DNA of 7,084 bases from JBCCTX01 sp964468435 (GTDB lineage: Bacteria; Bacteroidota; Bacteroidia; J057). Location of the stretch: contig CAYXVE010000106.1 of NCBI GenBank assembly GCA_964468435.1, forward strand, positions 1-7,084, written 5' to 3'. The notes beneath the pieces are model-generated. The model did no database searches and was not told the DNA's origin. It was given only the letters and a program-made list of their open reading frames with translations. Position numbers and translations under genes: made by a program. This document shows positions 1-5,278 of this stretch, one piece after another; within the stretch, counting starts at the first letter, position 1, and every line of letters starts with the position of its first letter.

Positions 1-76
1 TGTTGATCTCCGTTCCAAATAGCTTTTTGAATCCGTAGTCGGTAAAGGGATTGATGTATTTGTCTTGAAGCGCCAT
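1..76 (-). CDS. Rpn / PD-(D/E)XK family transposase-nuclease, N-terminal fragment (runs off left edge)
   Basis: Only the first 25 codons are inside the window, reading from an ATG at 76-74 down to the left edge. The peptide begins MALQDKYINPFTDYGFKKLF and continues GTEIN. The YINPFTDYGFKKLFG signature is the characteristic opening of the Bacteroidota branch of the Rpn (recombination-promoting nuclease / putative transposase) PD-(D/E)XK family, which act as DNA endonucleases. The catalytic core lies outside the window, so activity cannot be judged. The ATG at 76 is chosen because an in-frame stop (TGA) lies six codons upstream and the family normally starts a few residues before YINPF. An upstream ATG near 95 is in another frame. 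There is no clear Shine-Dalgarno sequence, as is usual in this phylum. It lies downstream of hxlR on the same strand, separated by the repeat-like block at about 155-287. The family identification is from recall of the motif. Confidence 0.75.
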   Translation of the reverse strand, partial: MALQDKYINPFTDYGFKKLFGTEIN

Positions 77-154
77 GTTGCTTTTCTTGGTTCATCCCCT
101 AATTTACGTTCTTCTTTAGCAATTTGCCAGTTTTGGGTAGTTTCTTCTGCTGGA

Positions 155-287
155 CGCGAACGGCCAAGTATAAGTGCCCTTACAGTTGATTTCAAGGCGA
201 TTACTTGTCCATCACCACAATTGTTTACTGAATGCACAGCCCTTCATTTTACCAATTCACCCGCTATTGCTTTTATACAATGTTGTA
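155..287 (-). repeat. Dispersed intergenic repeat-like block (copy 1) at the 3' end of hxlR
   Basis: Read on the minus strand, the block starts at 287 with TACAACATTGTATAAAAGC and passes through GCGGGTGAATTGG. It ends near 155 with ACTTATACTTGGCCGTT. The start contains a short palindrome, TACAA-TG-TTGTA, at 276-287. From memory, blocks beginning TACAACNNNNTATA...GCGGG and ending near ...CGTTG occur between genes in many Bacteroidota genomes; this has not been checked here. The block follows the regulator gene and precedes the Rpn-type gene in the same orientation, a gene-element-gene layout. It contributes the last nine codons and the stop of hxlR. No convincing coding frame runs through it on either strand. 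The boundaries are approximate, and the far end (CGTT at 159-162) is the less certain one. Confidence 0.45.
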
Positions 288-706
288 GCCAGTTTTTCTC
301 GGTATTTTTTCTCTATTTCGTTCGCAAAAGCGGTTTTATCATTCCTTAAAAAATTCATTGCTTCTCCATTCATAATGGTCGGATGGACATCTCTAAGATT
401 CTTATCGCTCCAAGTTGCAAGTTCAATAAGTATAGGTGTTAAAGCCATGCCTTTGTCAGTTAATAGATAAAGGTTGGTCTTTTTGTTATCAGGTCGTTGT
501 GTTTTGATGATAATTCCCACTTCCTCCAAAAGTTTGAGTTTGGAAGAAAGAATATTGGTCGCTATGGCTTCTTCGCTTTCTGTAAAATCCTTAAAGGTCT
601 CTTTTCCTTCAATCAGCATTTGCTTGACGATGACCAATATCCACTTGTCTCCCAAAACGTCCAACGCTGAAGTAAATGGGCAATCACATCTGAAATCTTG
701 TCTCAT
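257..706 (-). CDS. HxlR-family winged-helix transcriptional regulator, probable quinone/redox sensor
   Basis: The gene encodes a 149-residue cytoplasmic DNA-binding repressor or activator of the HxlR/DUF24 family. The diagnostic N-terminal segment is at residues 7-24 (CDCPF, then ALDVLGDKW). The winged helix follows, with ATNILSSKLKLLEEVGII at 49-66, and the beta wing with KTNLYLLTDKGMAL at 76-89. Known relatives such as YodB, QorR and CatR sense quinones, diamide or aldehydes through an N-terminal cysteine. Cys7 and Cys9 sit at about that position, so thiol sensing is plausible but inferred. The gene is divergent from the SnoaL-mdaB-SDR operon across a 102-bp region with operator-like repeats, the usual layout for an autoregulated HxlR and its target. 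The start at 706 puts the family motif at the expected distance. The protein is longer than many family members, and its last nine residues (TTLYKSNSG) are encoded by the adjoining repeat-like block, so the native C-terminus was probably replaced. Confidence 0.9.
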   Translation of the reverse strand: MRQDFRCDCPFTSALDVLGDKWILVIVKQMLIEGKETFKDFTESEEAIATNILSSKLKLLEEVGIIIKTQRPDNKKTNLYLLTDKGMALTPILIELATWSDKNLRDVHPTIMNGEAMNFLRNDKTAFANEIEKKYREKLATTLYKSNSG

Positions 707-723
707 CTGTTAAGTTAATATTA

Positions 724-802
724 AATAATACTTGCAAAATGCAATTTATTTACAATAATGCTTGCACATTGAAAGTTATTTTGTAATTTTGCTTGCGAAA
801 CA
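724..802. promoter_or_regulatory. Three operator-like CTTGC repeats in the divergent promoter region
   Basis: Three related sites are spaced at 30 and 31 bp. CTTGCA occurs at 731-736 and 761-766, and CTTGCG at 792-797. The first two sit in a longer shared unit, AATAAT(A/G)CTTGCA, starting at 724 and 754. The first site is a perfect palindrome, TTGCA-AAA-TGCAA, at 732-744. The second (TTGCA-CAT-TGAAA) has one mismatched arm position, and the third is more degenerate. Spacing of about three helical turns places all three on one face of the DNA. The second site covers the predicted -33 element of the rightward promoter and the third lies directly downstream of its -7 element, so occupancy should repress. 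Binding by the adjacent HxlR regulator is inferred from position and symmetry. Confidence 0.6.
762..791 (+). promoter_or_regulatory. Bacteroidota-type promoter for the SnoaL-mdaB-SDR operon
   Basis: TAATTTTG at 784-791 matches the Bacteroidota -7 consensus TAnnTTTG in every fixed position. A TTG at 762-764 lies 19 bp upstream, where the -33 element is expected. Transcription would start at about 796-799, leaving a very short leader before the ATG at 809 or about 27 nt before the ATG at 824. No equally clear promoter was found for hxlR on the minus strand; the best is a weak TATTATTT. Confidence 0.6.
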
Positions 803-808
803 AAAGTA

Positions 809-1723
809 ATGATTAATCATCAAATGGCAAAATCAATGAGAATAGCAATAATTGTCTTGAGTCTGGCAGGGTTTCTCGCTTCCTGTAACTCAGCGAAAAC
901 ACAATCTAAGAGCGAGAGTAACCAATCAAAAACTATAACAATGAGTAACAAAGAAATCGTAGGCACCTTTTTAGGTGCTGTAATGAAAAACGACCCGGAA
1001 ACAATGCGTCAGTACGCGAATTCAGATTACATTCAGCACAATCCGTTTATCCCAACCGGACTAGAACCATTTATCCAAATGCTACCTATTCTGCAAGAAC
1101 ACGGAACTTATGCAGAAAACATTAGAATGTTTCAAGATGGCGATTATGTGCTTATGCACAACATCTGGAAAAACGCCAAACCTTTTGGGGCGGATGAAAT
1201 GGTGGCGTTTGATATTATTCGTGTCGATGAAAACGGAAAAGTAGCCGAACATTGGGATGCAATGACAGTCTTGGAGAAAGAAACTGCCAGCGGAAGAACC
1301 CAAACCGATGGACCAACAACTGTTGAAGACTTAGACAAAACCGAAACGAACAAAGTCTTAGCAGTTTCGCTTGTTGAAGATGTTTTGATGGGTAAAAATC
1401 CTAATAATATTACCCAATACATCAGTGCAGAAGAATACCATCAACACAACCCACAAATTAAAGACGGATTGACTGGCATAGTGGAAGCAGTAGAGTATCT
1501 TACTTCTCAAAATAATATGTTTAAATACACCAAAATCCATAAAGTATTGGGTGAAGGCAACTTCGTCCTAACGGTAAGCGAAGGTGAATGGAATGGTGGT
1601 AAAAGACACGCATTTTACGACTTGTTTAGAATGAGAGGCGGTAAAATCGTAGAGCATTGGGATGTAATTCAACCGATACCTACTGAAGGTTTGGCAAACG
1701 ATAATGGAATGTTTAGCTTTTAA
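809..1723 (+). CDS. Lipoprotein with two SnoaL-like (NTF2-fold) domains, first paralogue
   Basis: The gene encodes a 304-residue exported lipoprotein. A basic N-terminus and hydrophobic stretch lead to a lipobox LASC, with Cys26 the predicted lipidated residue. There follows a polar linker (about 27-46) and two SnoaL-like domains at about 47-155 and 178-292. Each domain carries the QHNP motif (76-79 and 212-215) and the EHWD motif (147-150 and 282-285) of the COG4922 predicted SnoaL-like aldol-condensation family. The NTF2-like fold gives a small-molecule pocket, but the substrate is unknown and aldol chemistry is only a family label. ATGs at 809, 824 and 836 are all in frame. The one at 824 gives a normal-length signal peptide and a more usual leader, so the true start may be there. 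It is the first gene of the operon. The residues after Cys26 (NSAKTQ) lack an acidic surface-export signal, so the protein may face the periplasm. A bare EHWD/QHNP match does not prove catalysis. Confidence 0.85.
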   Translation: MINHQMAKSMRIAIIVLSLAGFLASCNSAKTQSKSESNQSKTITMSNKEIVGTFLGAVMKNDPETMRQYANSDYIQHNPFIPTGLEPFIQMLPILQEHGTYAENIRMFQDGDYVLMHNIWKNAKPFGADEMVAFDIIRVDENGKVAEHWDAMTVLEKETASGRTQTDGPTTVEDLDKTETNKVLAVSLVEDVLMGKNPNNITQYISAEEYHQHNPQIKDGLTGIVEAVEYLTSQNNMFKYTKIHKVLGEGNFVLTVSEGEWNGGKRHAFYDLFRMRGGKIVEHWDVIQPIPTEGLANDNGMFSF

Positions 1724-1734
1724 AAATAAGAAAA

Positions 1735-2610
1735 ATGAAAATCACAGATATTAAAATAGTATTCTCACTCTTTGTTGCAATGTCTTTTTTAGCGTCATGC
1801 GATGATGATGAACAAATGACTCCTGAGTTGAATCAAAGGGAAAAGATAGCCTCCTTTTTTGAAGCTATCAATACCCGAAATGTGGCTACCATAGAAGAGT
1901 TAGTAACGGAAGATTATATTCAACACAACCCATTTATTCCTACAGGAAGAGATCCCTTCGTTGGACTTTTGACAACGGTATTGGAAGACAATGGCACAAA
2001 GGTCGAAAATATCCGAATATTTGAAGAAGGAAATTTTGTCGCTATTCATAATCTATGGACTAATGCTGCACCTTTTGGAGCAGATACCGTTGTAACGTTC
2101 GATATTTTGCGTTTTGATGATAATGGGAAAATTGCAGAACATTGGGATGCCATTCAACCTTGGGAAAGCCAAACCGTAAACGGTAATACGCTGATTGATG
2201 GGCCAACTACCATCACTAACATGGACGAAACCGAAGCAAATAAAGCTTTAGCTGTATCAATAATAGAAGATGTATTGATGGGGCAAAATCCAAGTAACAT
2301 CACTAATTATATCGCTGAGGATTATGTTCAGCATAATCCTGGTATAGATAATGGTTTGGCTGGTATTCAAGCCGCTGTGGATTATCTAGTTTCTATCAAT
2401 AATATGTTTCAATACAACACGATTCACAAAGTTATTGGAAAAGGTAATTTCGTATTGACTATAAGTGAAGGAACCTGGAATGGTACTTCTAATGCCTTTT
2501 ACGATTTGTTCCGTATGGAAAATGGCAAAGCCGTGGAACATTGGGATATTATTCAGCCTGTTCCTACTGAAGGTTTGGCAAACAATAATGGTATGTTTGG
2601 TGGATTTTAA
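1735..2610 (+). CDS. Lipoprotein with two SnoaL-like (NTF2-fold) domains, second paralogue
   Basis: This 291-residue lipoprotein is closely related to the upstream gene along the whole mature length; by eye, well over half of aligned residues are identical. It has a signal peptide ending FLASC with Cys22 lipidated. Two SnoaL-like domains lie at about 35-140 and 168-275, with QHNP at 63-66 and 199-202 and EHWD at 135-138 and 268-271. Both paralogues end in almost the same tail (PTEGLAN-NNGMF). The gene starts 11 nt after the previous stop and ends 11 nt before mdaB, so co-transcription is very likely. The residues just after the lipid cysteine are DDDEQ. This acidic run resembles the lipoprotein export signals described in Capnocytophaga and Flavobacterium that direct lipoproteins to the cell surface, whereas the first paralogue lacks one. 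The pair most likely arose by tandem duplication of a gene already carrying a doubled domain. The substrate is unknown. Confidence 0.85.
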   Translation: MKITDIKIVFSLFVAMSFLASCDDDEQMTPELNQREKIASFFEAINTRNVATIEELVTEDYIQHNPFIPTGRDPFVGLLTTVLEDNGTKVENIRIFEEGNFVAIHNLWTNAAPFGADTVVTFDILRFDDNGKIAEHWDAIQPWESQTVNGNTLIDGPTTITNMDETEANKALAVSIIEDVLMGQNPSNITNYIAEDYVQHNPGIDNGLAGIQAAVDYLVSINNMFQYNTIHKVIGKGNFVLTISEGTWNGTSNAFYDLFRMENGKAVEHWDIIQPVPTEGLANNNGMFGGF

Positions 2611-2621
2611 AATAATAAGTT

Positions 2622-3203
2622 ATGAAAAAAGCACTAATAGTAAACGCGCATCAAGAATATCCGTTTGCTAAAGGCGAATTGAATAGAGAAATAGCTAAAA
2701 GGATTGGAGAATATCTTCAAAGTATTGGTTTTGAAATAAAAACCACAACGATGAAAGATGATTGGGAGGCTAACGAAGAGGTTGATAAACATACCTGGGC
2801 AGATGTAGTCATTTTGCAATCACCTACAAATTGGATGGGGTTGCCATGGAGTTTCAAGAAATACATGGATGAGGTATATACGGCAGGTATGTTTGGTAAA
2901 ATGAGTCAGAATGACGGTAGATCAGCAAAAGCACCAAAGAAAAATTATGGTGGTGGTGGACTTCTAAAGAACACTAAATATATGCTATCGCTCACTTTCA
3001 ATGCTCCAGAGGAGTCTTTTAATGATTCCGATGATTTTTTTGAAGGAAAGAGTATAGATGATTTATTTTTCCCTCAACATATGAATTTCAAATTTTTTGG
3101 AATGCAAAAGCTTCCAACCTTTGCCTGCTTTGACGTAATGAAAAACGGAAATATTGAAAATGATTTTCAACGTTTAGAACGGCATCTTATGGAGGTGTTT
3201 TAG
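2622..3203 (+). CDS. mdaB: NAD(P)H dehydrogenase (quinone), MdaB type
   Basis: The gene encodes a 193-residue cytoplasmic flavoprotein of the flavodoxin-like-fold NAD(P)H:quinone oxidoreductase family. In Escherichia coli, MdaB reduces quinones by two electrons using NADPH and FAD, avoiding semiquinone radicals. Recognisable family blocks are KKALIVNAHQEYPFAKGELN at 2-21 (beta-1 and the phosphate/flavin loop), WADVVILQSPTNWMGLPW at 59-76, FKKYMDEVYTAG at 78-89, YGGGGLL at 109-115 and YMLSLTFNAPEESF at 120-133. LPTFACFDVMKNGNIENDF (164-182) covers the C-terminal strand. Length and motif order match E. coli MdaB as I recall it, and nothing is missing. It follows the second SnoaL lipoprotein by 11 nt and precedes the SDR gene by 34 nt in one operon. 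A quinone reductase behind an HxlR regulator recalls the YodB-azoreductase and CatR-catDE pairs of Bacillus, which supports quinone stress as the inducing signal. The start codon follows an AT-rich leader without a clear Shine-Dalgarno sequence. Confidence 0.9.
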   Translation: MKKALIVNAHQEYPFAKGELNREIAKRIGEYLQSIGFEIKTTTMKDDWEANEEVDKHTWADVVILQSPTNWMGLPWSFKKYMDEVYTAGMFGKMSQNDGRSAKAPKKNYGGGGLLKNTKYMLSLTFNAPEESFNDSDDFFEGKSIDDLFFPQHMNFKFFGMQKLPTFACFDVMKNGNIENDFQRLERHLMEVF

Positions 3204-3237
3204 GAAAAAAAAAATAATTTTTGAATATATATAAACA

Positions 3238-4107
3238 ATGAAAAATGTAATTATTACAGGAAGCAGTAACGGATTTGGTCTGAAAACTGCGAAAGATTTT
3301 GCCGATAAAGGGTATCGAGTATTTGCCACGATGCGTAATCCAAACGGAAAAAATGCAGTTTCAAAAGCGGATTTAGTAAACCATTCTACGCAAATAAAAG
3401 TAGTAGATATGGACGTAACCAACGATTCTTCGGTAAAAGAAGCTATGTCAACTATTCTTGCAGAAGCAGGAAATATTGATATTCTCATTAACAATGCAGG
3501 TATTATGTATTTGGGAATTACCGAAGCATTCAGCGTTGAGCAAGCAAAATTTCAAATGGAAACCAATTATTTTGGCGCCATACGAGTAATGCAAGCTGTT
3601 TTGCCATCCATGCGAAAGGCTGGTTCTGGTTTAATTATCAATACTTCATCGTTGGTTGGTCGTATGTCACCACCATTTTTTGGTACATACACCGCAACTA
3701 AACATGCTTTAGAGGGCTACTCTCAAGCATTACGTTATGAGGTTTCTCCTTTTGGTGTTGATATTGTTTTGGTAGAACCCGGACCATTTGGCACAGGATT
3801 ATTGGCATCCGGTCAAGCTCCTGCACATAGTGAAGTTTTAGAAACTTATGGCGAATTGGCAGGAGTTCCTACAGCCATGGGCGAAAACTTTGCTCAAATG
3901 CTACAAAGCAAAGATGCTCCTGACCCACAATGGGTAGTTGATGCTTATTTGAAATTAGCTGATTTGCCATTTGGTAGTCGTCCTACAAGAACGGTTGTTG
4001 GCATCACCTGGGGCACCGATACAATCAACGAACTGACACAACCTATCCAAGATAATATTCTGAAAGAAATGCAATTGGAATCCGTGTTGGGTGGGGTTTC
4101 TGCTTAA
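3238..4107 (+). CDS. Classical short-chain dehydrogenase/reductase (SDR), probably NADP(H)-dependent
   Basis: This 289-residue cytoplasmic oxidoreductase has a Rossmann fold with all classical SDR landmarks. These are TGSSNGFG (7-14) for cofactor binding, NNAG (85-88), Asn110, Ser138, and Tyr151 with Lys155 (YTATK) forming the catalytic tetrad, then the PG motif at 181-182. Arg33 in the loop after beta-2 (ATMRNP) suggests NADP(H) rather than NAD(H). The family reduces or oxidises carbonyls and alcohols; the substrate cannot be read from sequence. The length slightly exceeds the usual 250 because of a C-terminal extension, as in the retinol-dehydrogenase-like SDRs often annotated simply as SDR family oxidoreductase. 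It is the last gene of the plus-strand operon, 34 nt after mdaB, and is followed by a strong terminator. Being co-expressed with a quinone reductase under an HxlR-type regulator, it may clear reactive carbonyls. The ATG at 3238 starts exactly at the first Rossmann strand. Confidence 0.9.
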   Translation: MKNVIITGSSNGFGLKTAKDFADKGYRVFATMRNPNGKNAVSKADLVNHSTQIKVVDMDVTNDSSVKEAMSTILAEAGNIDILINNAGIMYLGITEAFSVEQAKFQMETNYFGAIRVMQAVLPSMRKAGSGLIINTSSLVGRMSPPFFGTYTATKHALEGYSQALRYEVSPFGVDIVLVEPGPFGTGLLASGQAPAHSEVLETYGELAGVPTAMGENFAQMLQSKDAPDPQWVVDAYLKLADLPFGSRPTRTVVGITWGTDTINELTQPIQDNILKEMQLESVLGGVSA

Positions 4108-4128
4108 TTATTGCGCTTACCTACTGTT

Positions 4129-4168
4129 TAATAAAATCACAAGGGTTTCGGTTCTTGTGATTTTATTA
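4129..4168 (+). terminator. Rho-independent terminator after the SDR gene, probably bidirectional
   Basis: A perfect 15-bp stem is formed by 4129-4143 and 4154-4168 (TAATAAAATCACAAG paired with CTTGTGATTTTATTA), with a 10-nt loop, GGTTTCGGTT. It begins 21 nt after the SDR stop codon. T-rich sequence follows on the plus strand, and the T-rich arm also serves the opposite strand, so it could stop transcription from both sides. Confidence 0.85.
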
Positions 4169-4380
4169 TTTCAGTCTTATTTTTATTTAAAATACAGATT
4201 TTATTAAATTATTACTAACGTTTTACCGTGATATTATATTTAAATACTTTAAATATCATTAAATTAACATATTTGAGGTAATTCGTTAGTATAGGAAATT
4301 AATTTACTGGTGAGAAATTGATATTTTTTTCATTTCAATTTCGGTTGTCAAATCTGTAAAATGAAGCAAAACGGATTCAA
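4169..4380. other. Non-coding AT-rich stretch with a long imperfect inverted repeat
   Basis: No convincing gene is seen here on either strand. The arms TACTAACGTTTTACC (4213-4227) and, on the minus strand, TACTAACGAATTACC (4291-4277) match at 13 of 15 positions. Between them, TGATATT (4229-4235) pairs with AATATCA (4252-4258) around an AT-only core. The whole could fold as a nested hairpin or be the remnant of a small mobile element. The remainder (about 4292-4380) shows no recognisable element. Confidence 0.4.
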
Positions 4381-4472
4381 GGCACCTCACTTTCCGTATA
4401 CCGGAAAGTTTATTTAACGAGTTAACTTTCAAATTACCACCAAACCCCGCATTACGTATAGGTTTTGTTGTA
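4340..4472 (-). repeat. Dispersed intergenic repeat-like block (copy 2, divergent) abutting the AraC pseudogene
   Basis: Read on the minus strand from 4472, the sequence starts TACAACAAAACCTATACG, then GCGGGGTTTGGTGGTAA and TTGAAAGTTAACTCGTTAA. It shares with copy 1 (287 downward) the identical TACAACA start. It also shares, in order, a TATA, an AAT-GCGGG core and a TGGT-A...TGAA segment. As in copy 1, the block begins exactly where recognisable coding sequence of the upstream same-strand gene ends. Similarity beyond the first 45 bp is weak, and the far boundary near 4340 is a guess. Membership of the same repeat family is an inference. Confidence 0.35.
4389..4409. other. Short hairpin inside the copy-2 repeat-like block
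   Basis: ACTTTCCG (4389-4396) and CGGAAAGT (4402-4409) form a perfect 8-bp stem around a 5-nt loop. There is no U-tract directly beyond on either strand, so it is not a classic terminator. It lies within the presumed second repeat-like block. Confidence 0.45.
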
Positions 4473-5223
4473 TGTCCGTGCTTTTTCTTCTTCTGTCTGT
4501 ACGGTAGGGCAGGCAGCTCAAATAGTTCAGGGACATATTTACATGCTCTGCACAATCTATTACAGTTGGAAGGCCATCAACAAGGAGATCGGAGCGGAAG
4601 TAGTCATGGAGATAACTGCTGATCGATTCTACCACGTACTTGTTTTACTTTTCCCTGGTCTCAAATTGGCGATCATAGTAGCGCACACAGTGGTTGAGTA
4701 GAAGTTCTATCCCAGCCACCAATACATGCTTTGTGTGTTTGTCAATCGGGTGGCTTAGTTCCTTCTGGATGCTATTTACCAGGTCTCCTAGTATCTTCTT
4801 TTCCTCTTCCGATAGGTGTAGAGCTTCATCTGCAGAGTAGTTAAAGAACGTGTATTCTTTTATTTTAGAGGAAAGGGTAGTGCCGTGAATGAGATCGGCG
4901 TGAAAAAATAGGCCCCAACTGTAATTTACATCATCAAAAACTAGGCTATCAAGGATACCTACGTGTCCCGGCAAGGAGAAAAATAGGCTGCCTTCCTGAA
5001 AATCTATATGTTTTCTTCCATACTGCAGGTAGCCGGATTTTAAGTGATTGAGTGTAATCACATAGAGTGAAGCAGAGGCTTTAATTTTTTGAAACTCCCA
5101 GAGACCTTCCTGATTGTTGAATTTTGAAAGATCAATAAGGCTTATAAGTGGGTGCTTGGGCGGAGGCTCCTTAAGCAACTCATGTAACATGCTAATGCTT
5201 TCAATTCTGAATATACCATCCAT
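4473..5223 (-). pseudogene. AraC-family transcriptional regulator, decayed (in-frame stop, second HTH lost)
   Basis: The intact part (5223-4648) encodes 192 residues of the ligand-binding cupin-like half of a Bacteroidota AraC-type regulator. Family landmarks are HPLISLIDLSKF, YGRKHIDFQEGSLFF, WGLFFHADLIHGT, EYTFFNYSADEALHLSEEEK and IELLLNHCVRYYDRQF. A TAA at 4645-4647 ends this frame. The same frame continues directly with NKYVVESISSYLHDYFRSD, then GLPTVIDCAEHVNMSLNYLS, which is the expected linker and first helix-turn-helix of such proteins. The next segment, equivalent to DLLKKETGKST, is scrambled (CLPYRTDRRRKSTDIQQ), and homology stops at about 4473 where the copy-2 repeat-like block begins. 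About 60 residues holding the second helix-turn-helix are absent. Usual family length is near 300. The gene lies 55 nt downstream of the hydrolase on the same strand. A truncated 192-residue protein could still be made but would lack DNA binding. Confidence 0.8.
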
Positions 5224-5278
5224 TTTATTTAGTGGCTAAAAACATAGCTATCTATTTTAAGATATCTGTTAAAAACTG

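Noticed and set aside
65..470. Two plus-strand open frames of 94 and 98 residues overlapping hxlR and the repeat-like block
   Set aside because: Their translations show no family features and they lie antisense to the well-supported hxlR gene and the non-coding block.
474..713. Plus-strand 79-residue open frame opposite the start of hxlR
   Set aside because: It is antisense to the conserved HxlR winged-helix coding region, with no independent support.
724..802. Possible CRISPR-like array from the repeated CTTGC units
   Set aside because: The units are only about 13-20 bp, imperfect, and just three in number inside a promoter. Operator sites explain them better.
1082..1540. Minus-strand open frames inside the first SnoaL-like lipoprotein gene
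   Set aside because: They are opposite-strand shadows of a gene with clear domain motifs, and no promoter or recognisable protein content was seen.
3174..3494. Minus-strand 106-residue open frame across the mdaB-SDR junction
   Set aside because: It is antisense to the conserved Rossmann start of the SDR gene and has no family resemblance.
4304..4555. Minus-strand 83-residue open frame between the SDR gene and the AraC remnant
   Set aside because: It overlaps the AraC remnant in another frame and runs through the repeat-like block; the basic, repetitive stretch comes from an A-rich tract.
4465..4701. Plus-strand 78-residue open frame
   Set aside because: It is antisense to the AraC pseudogene, whose minus-strand frame has clear homology features.
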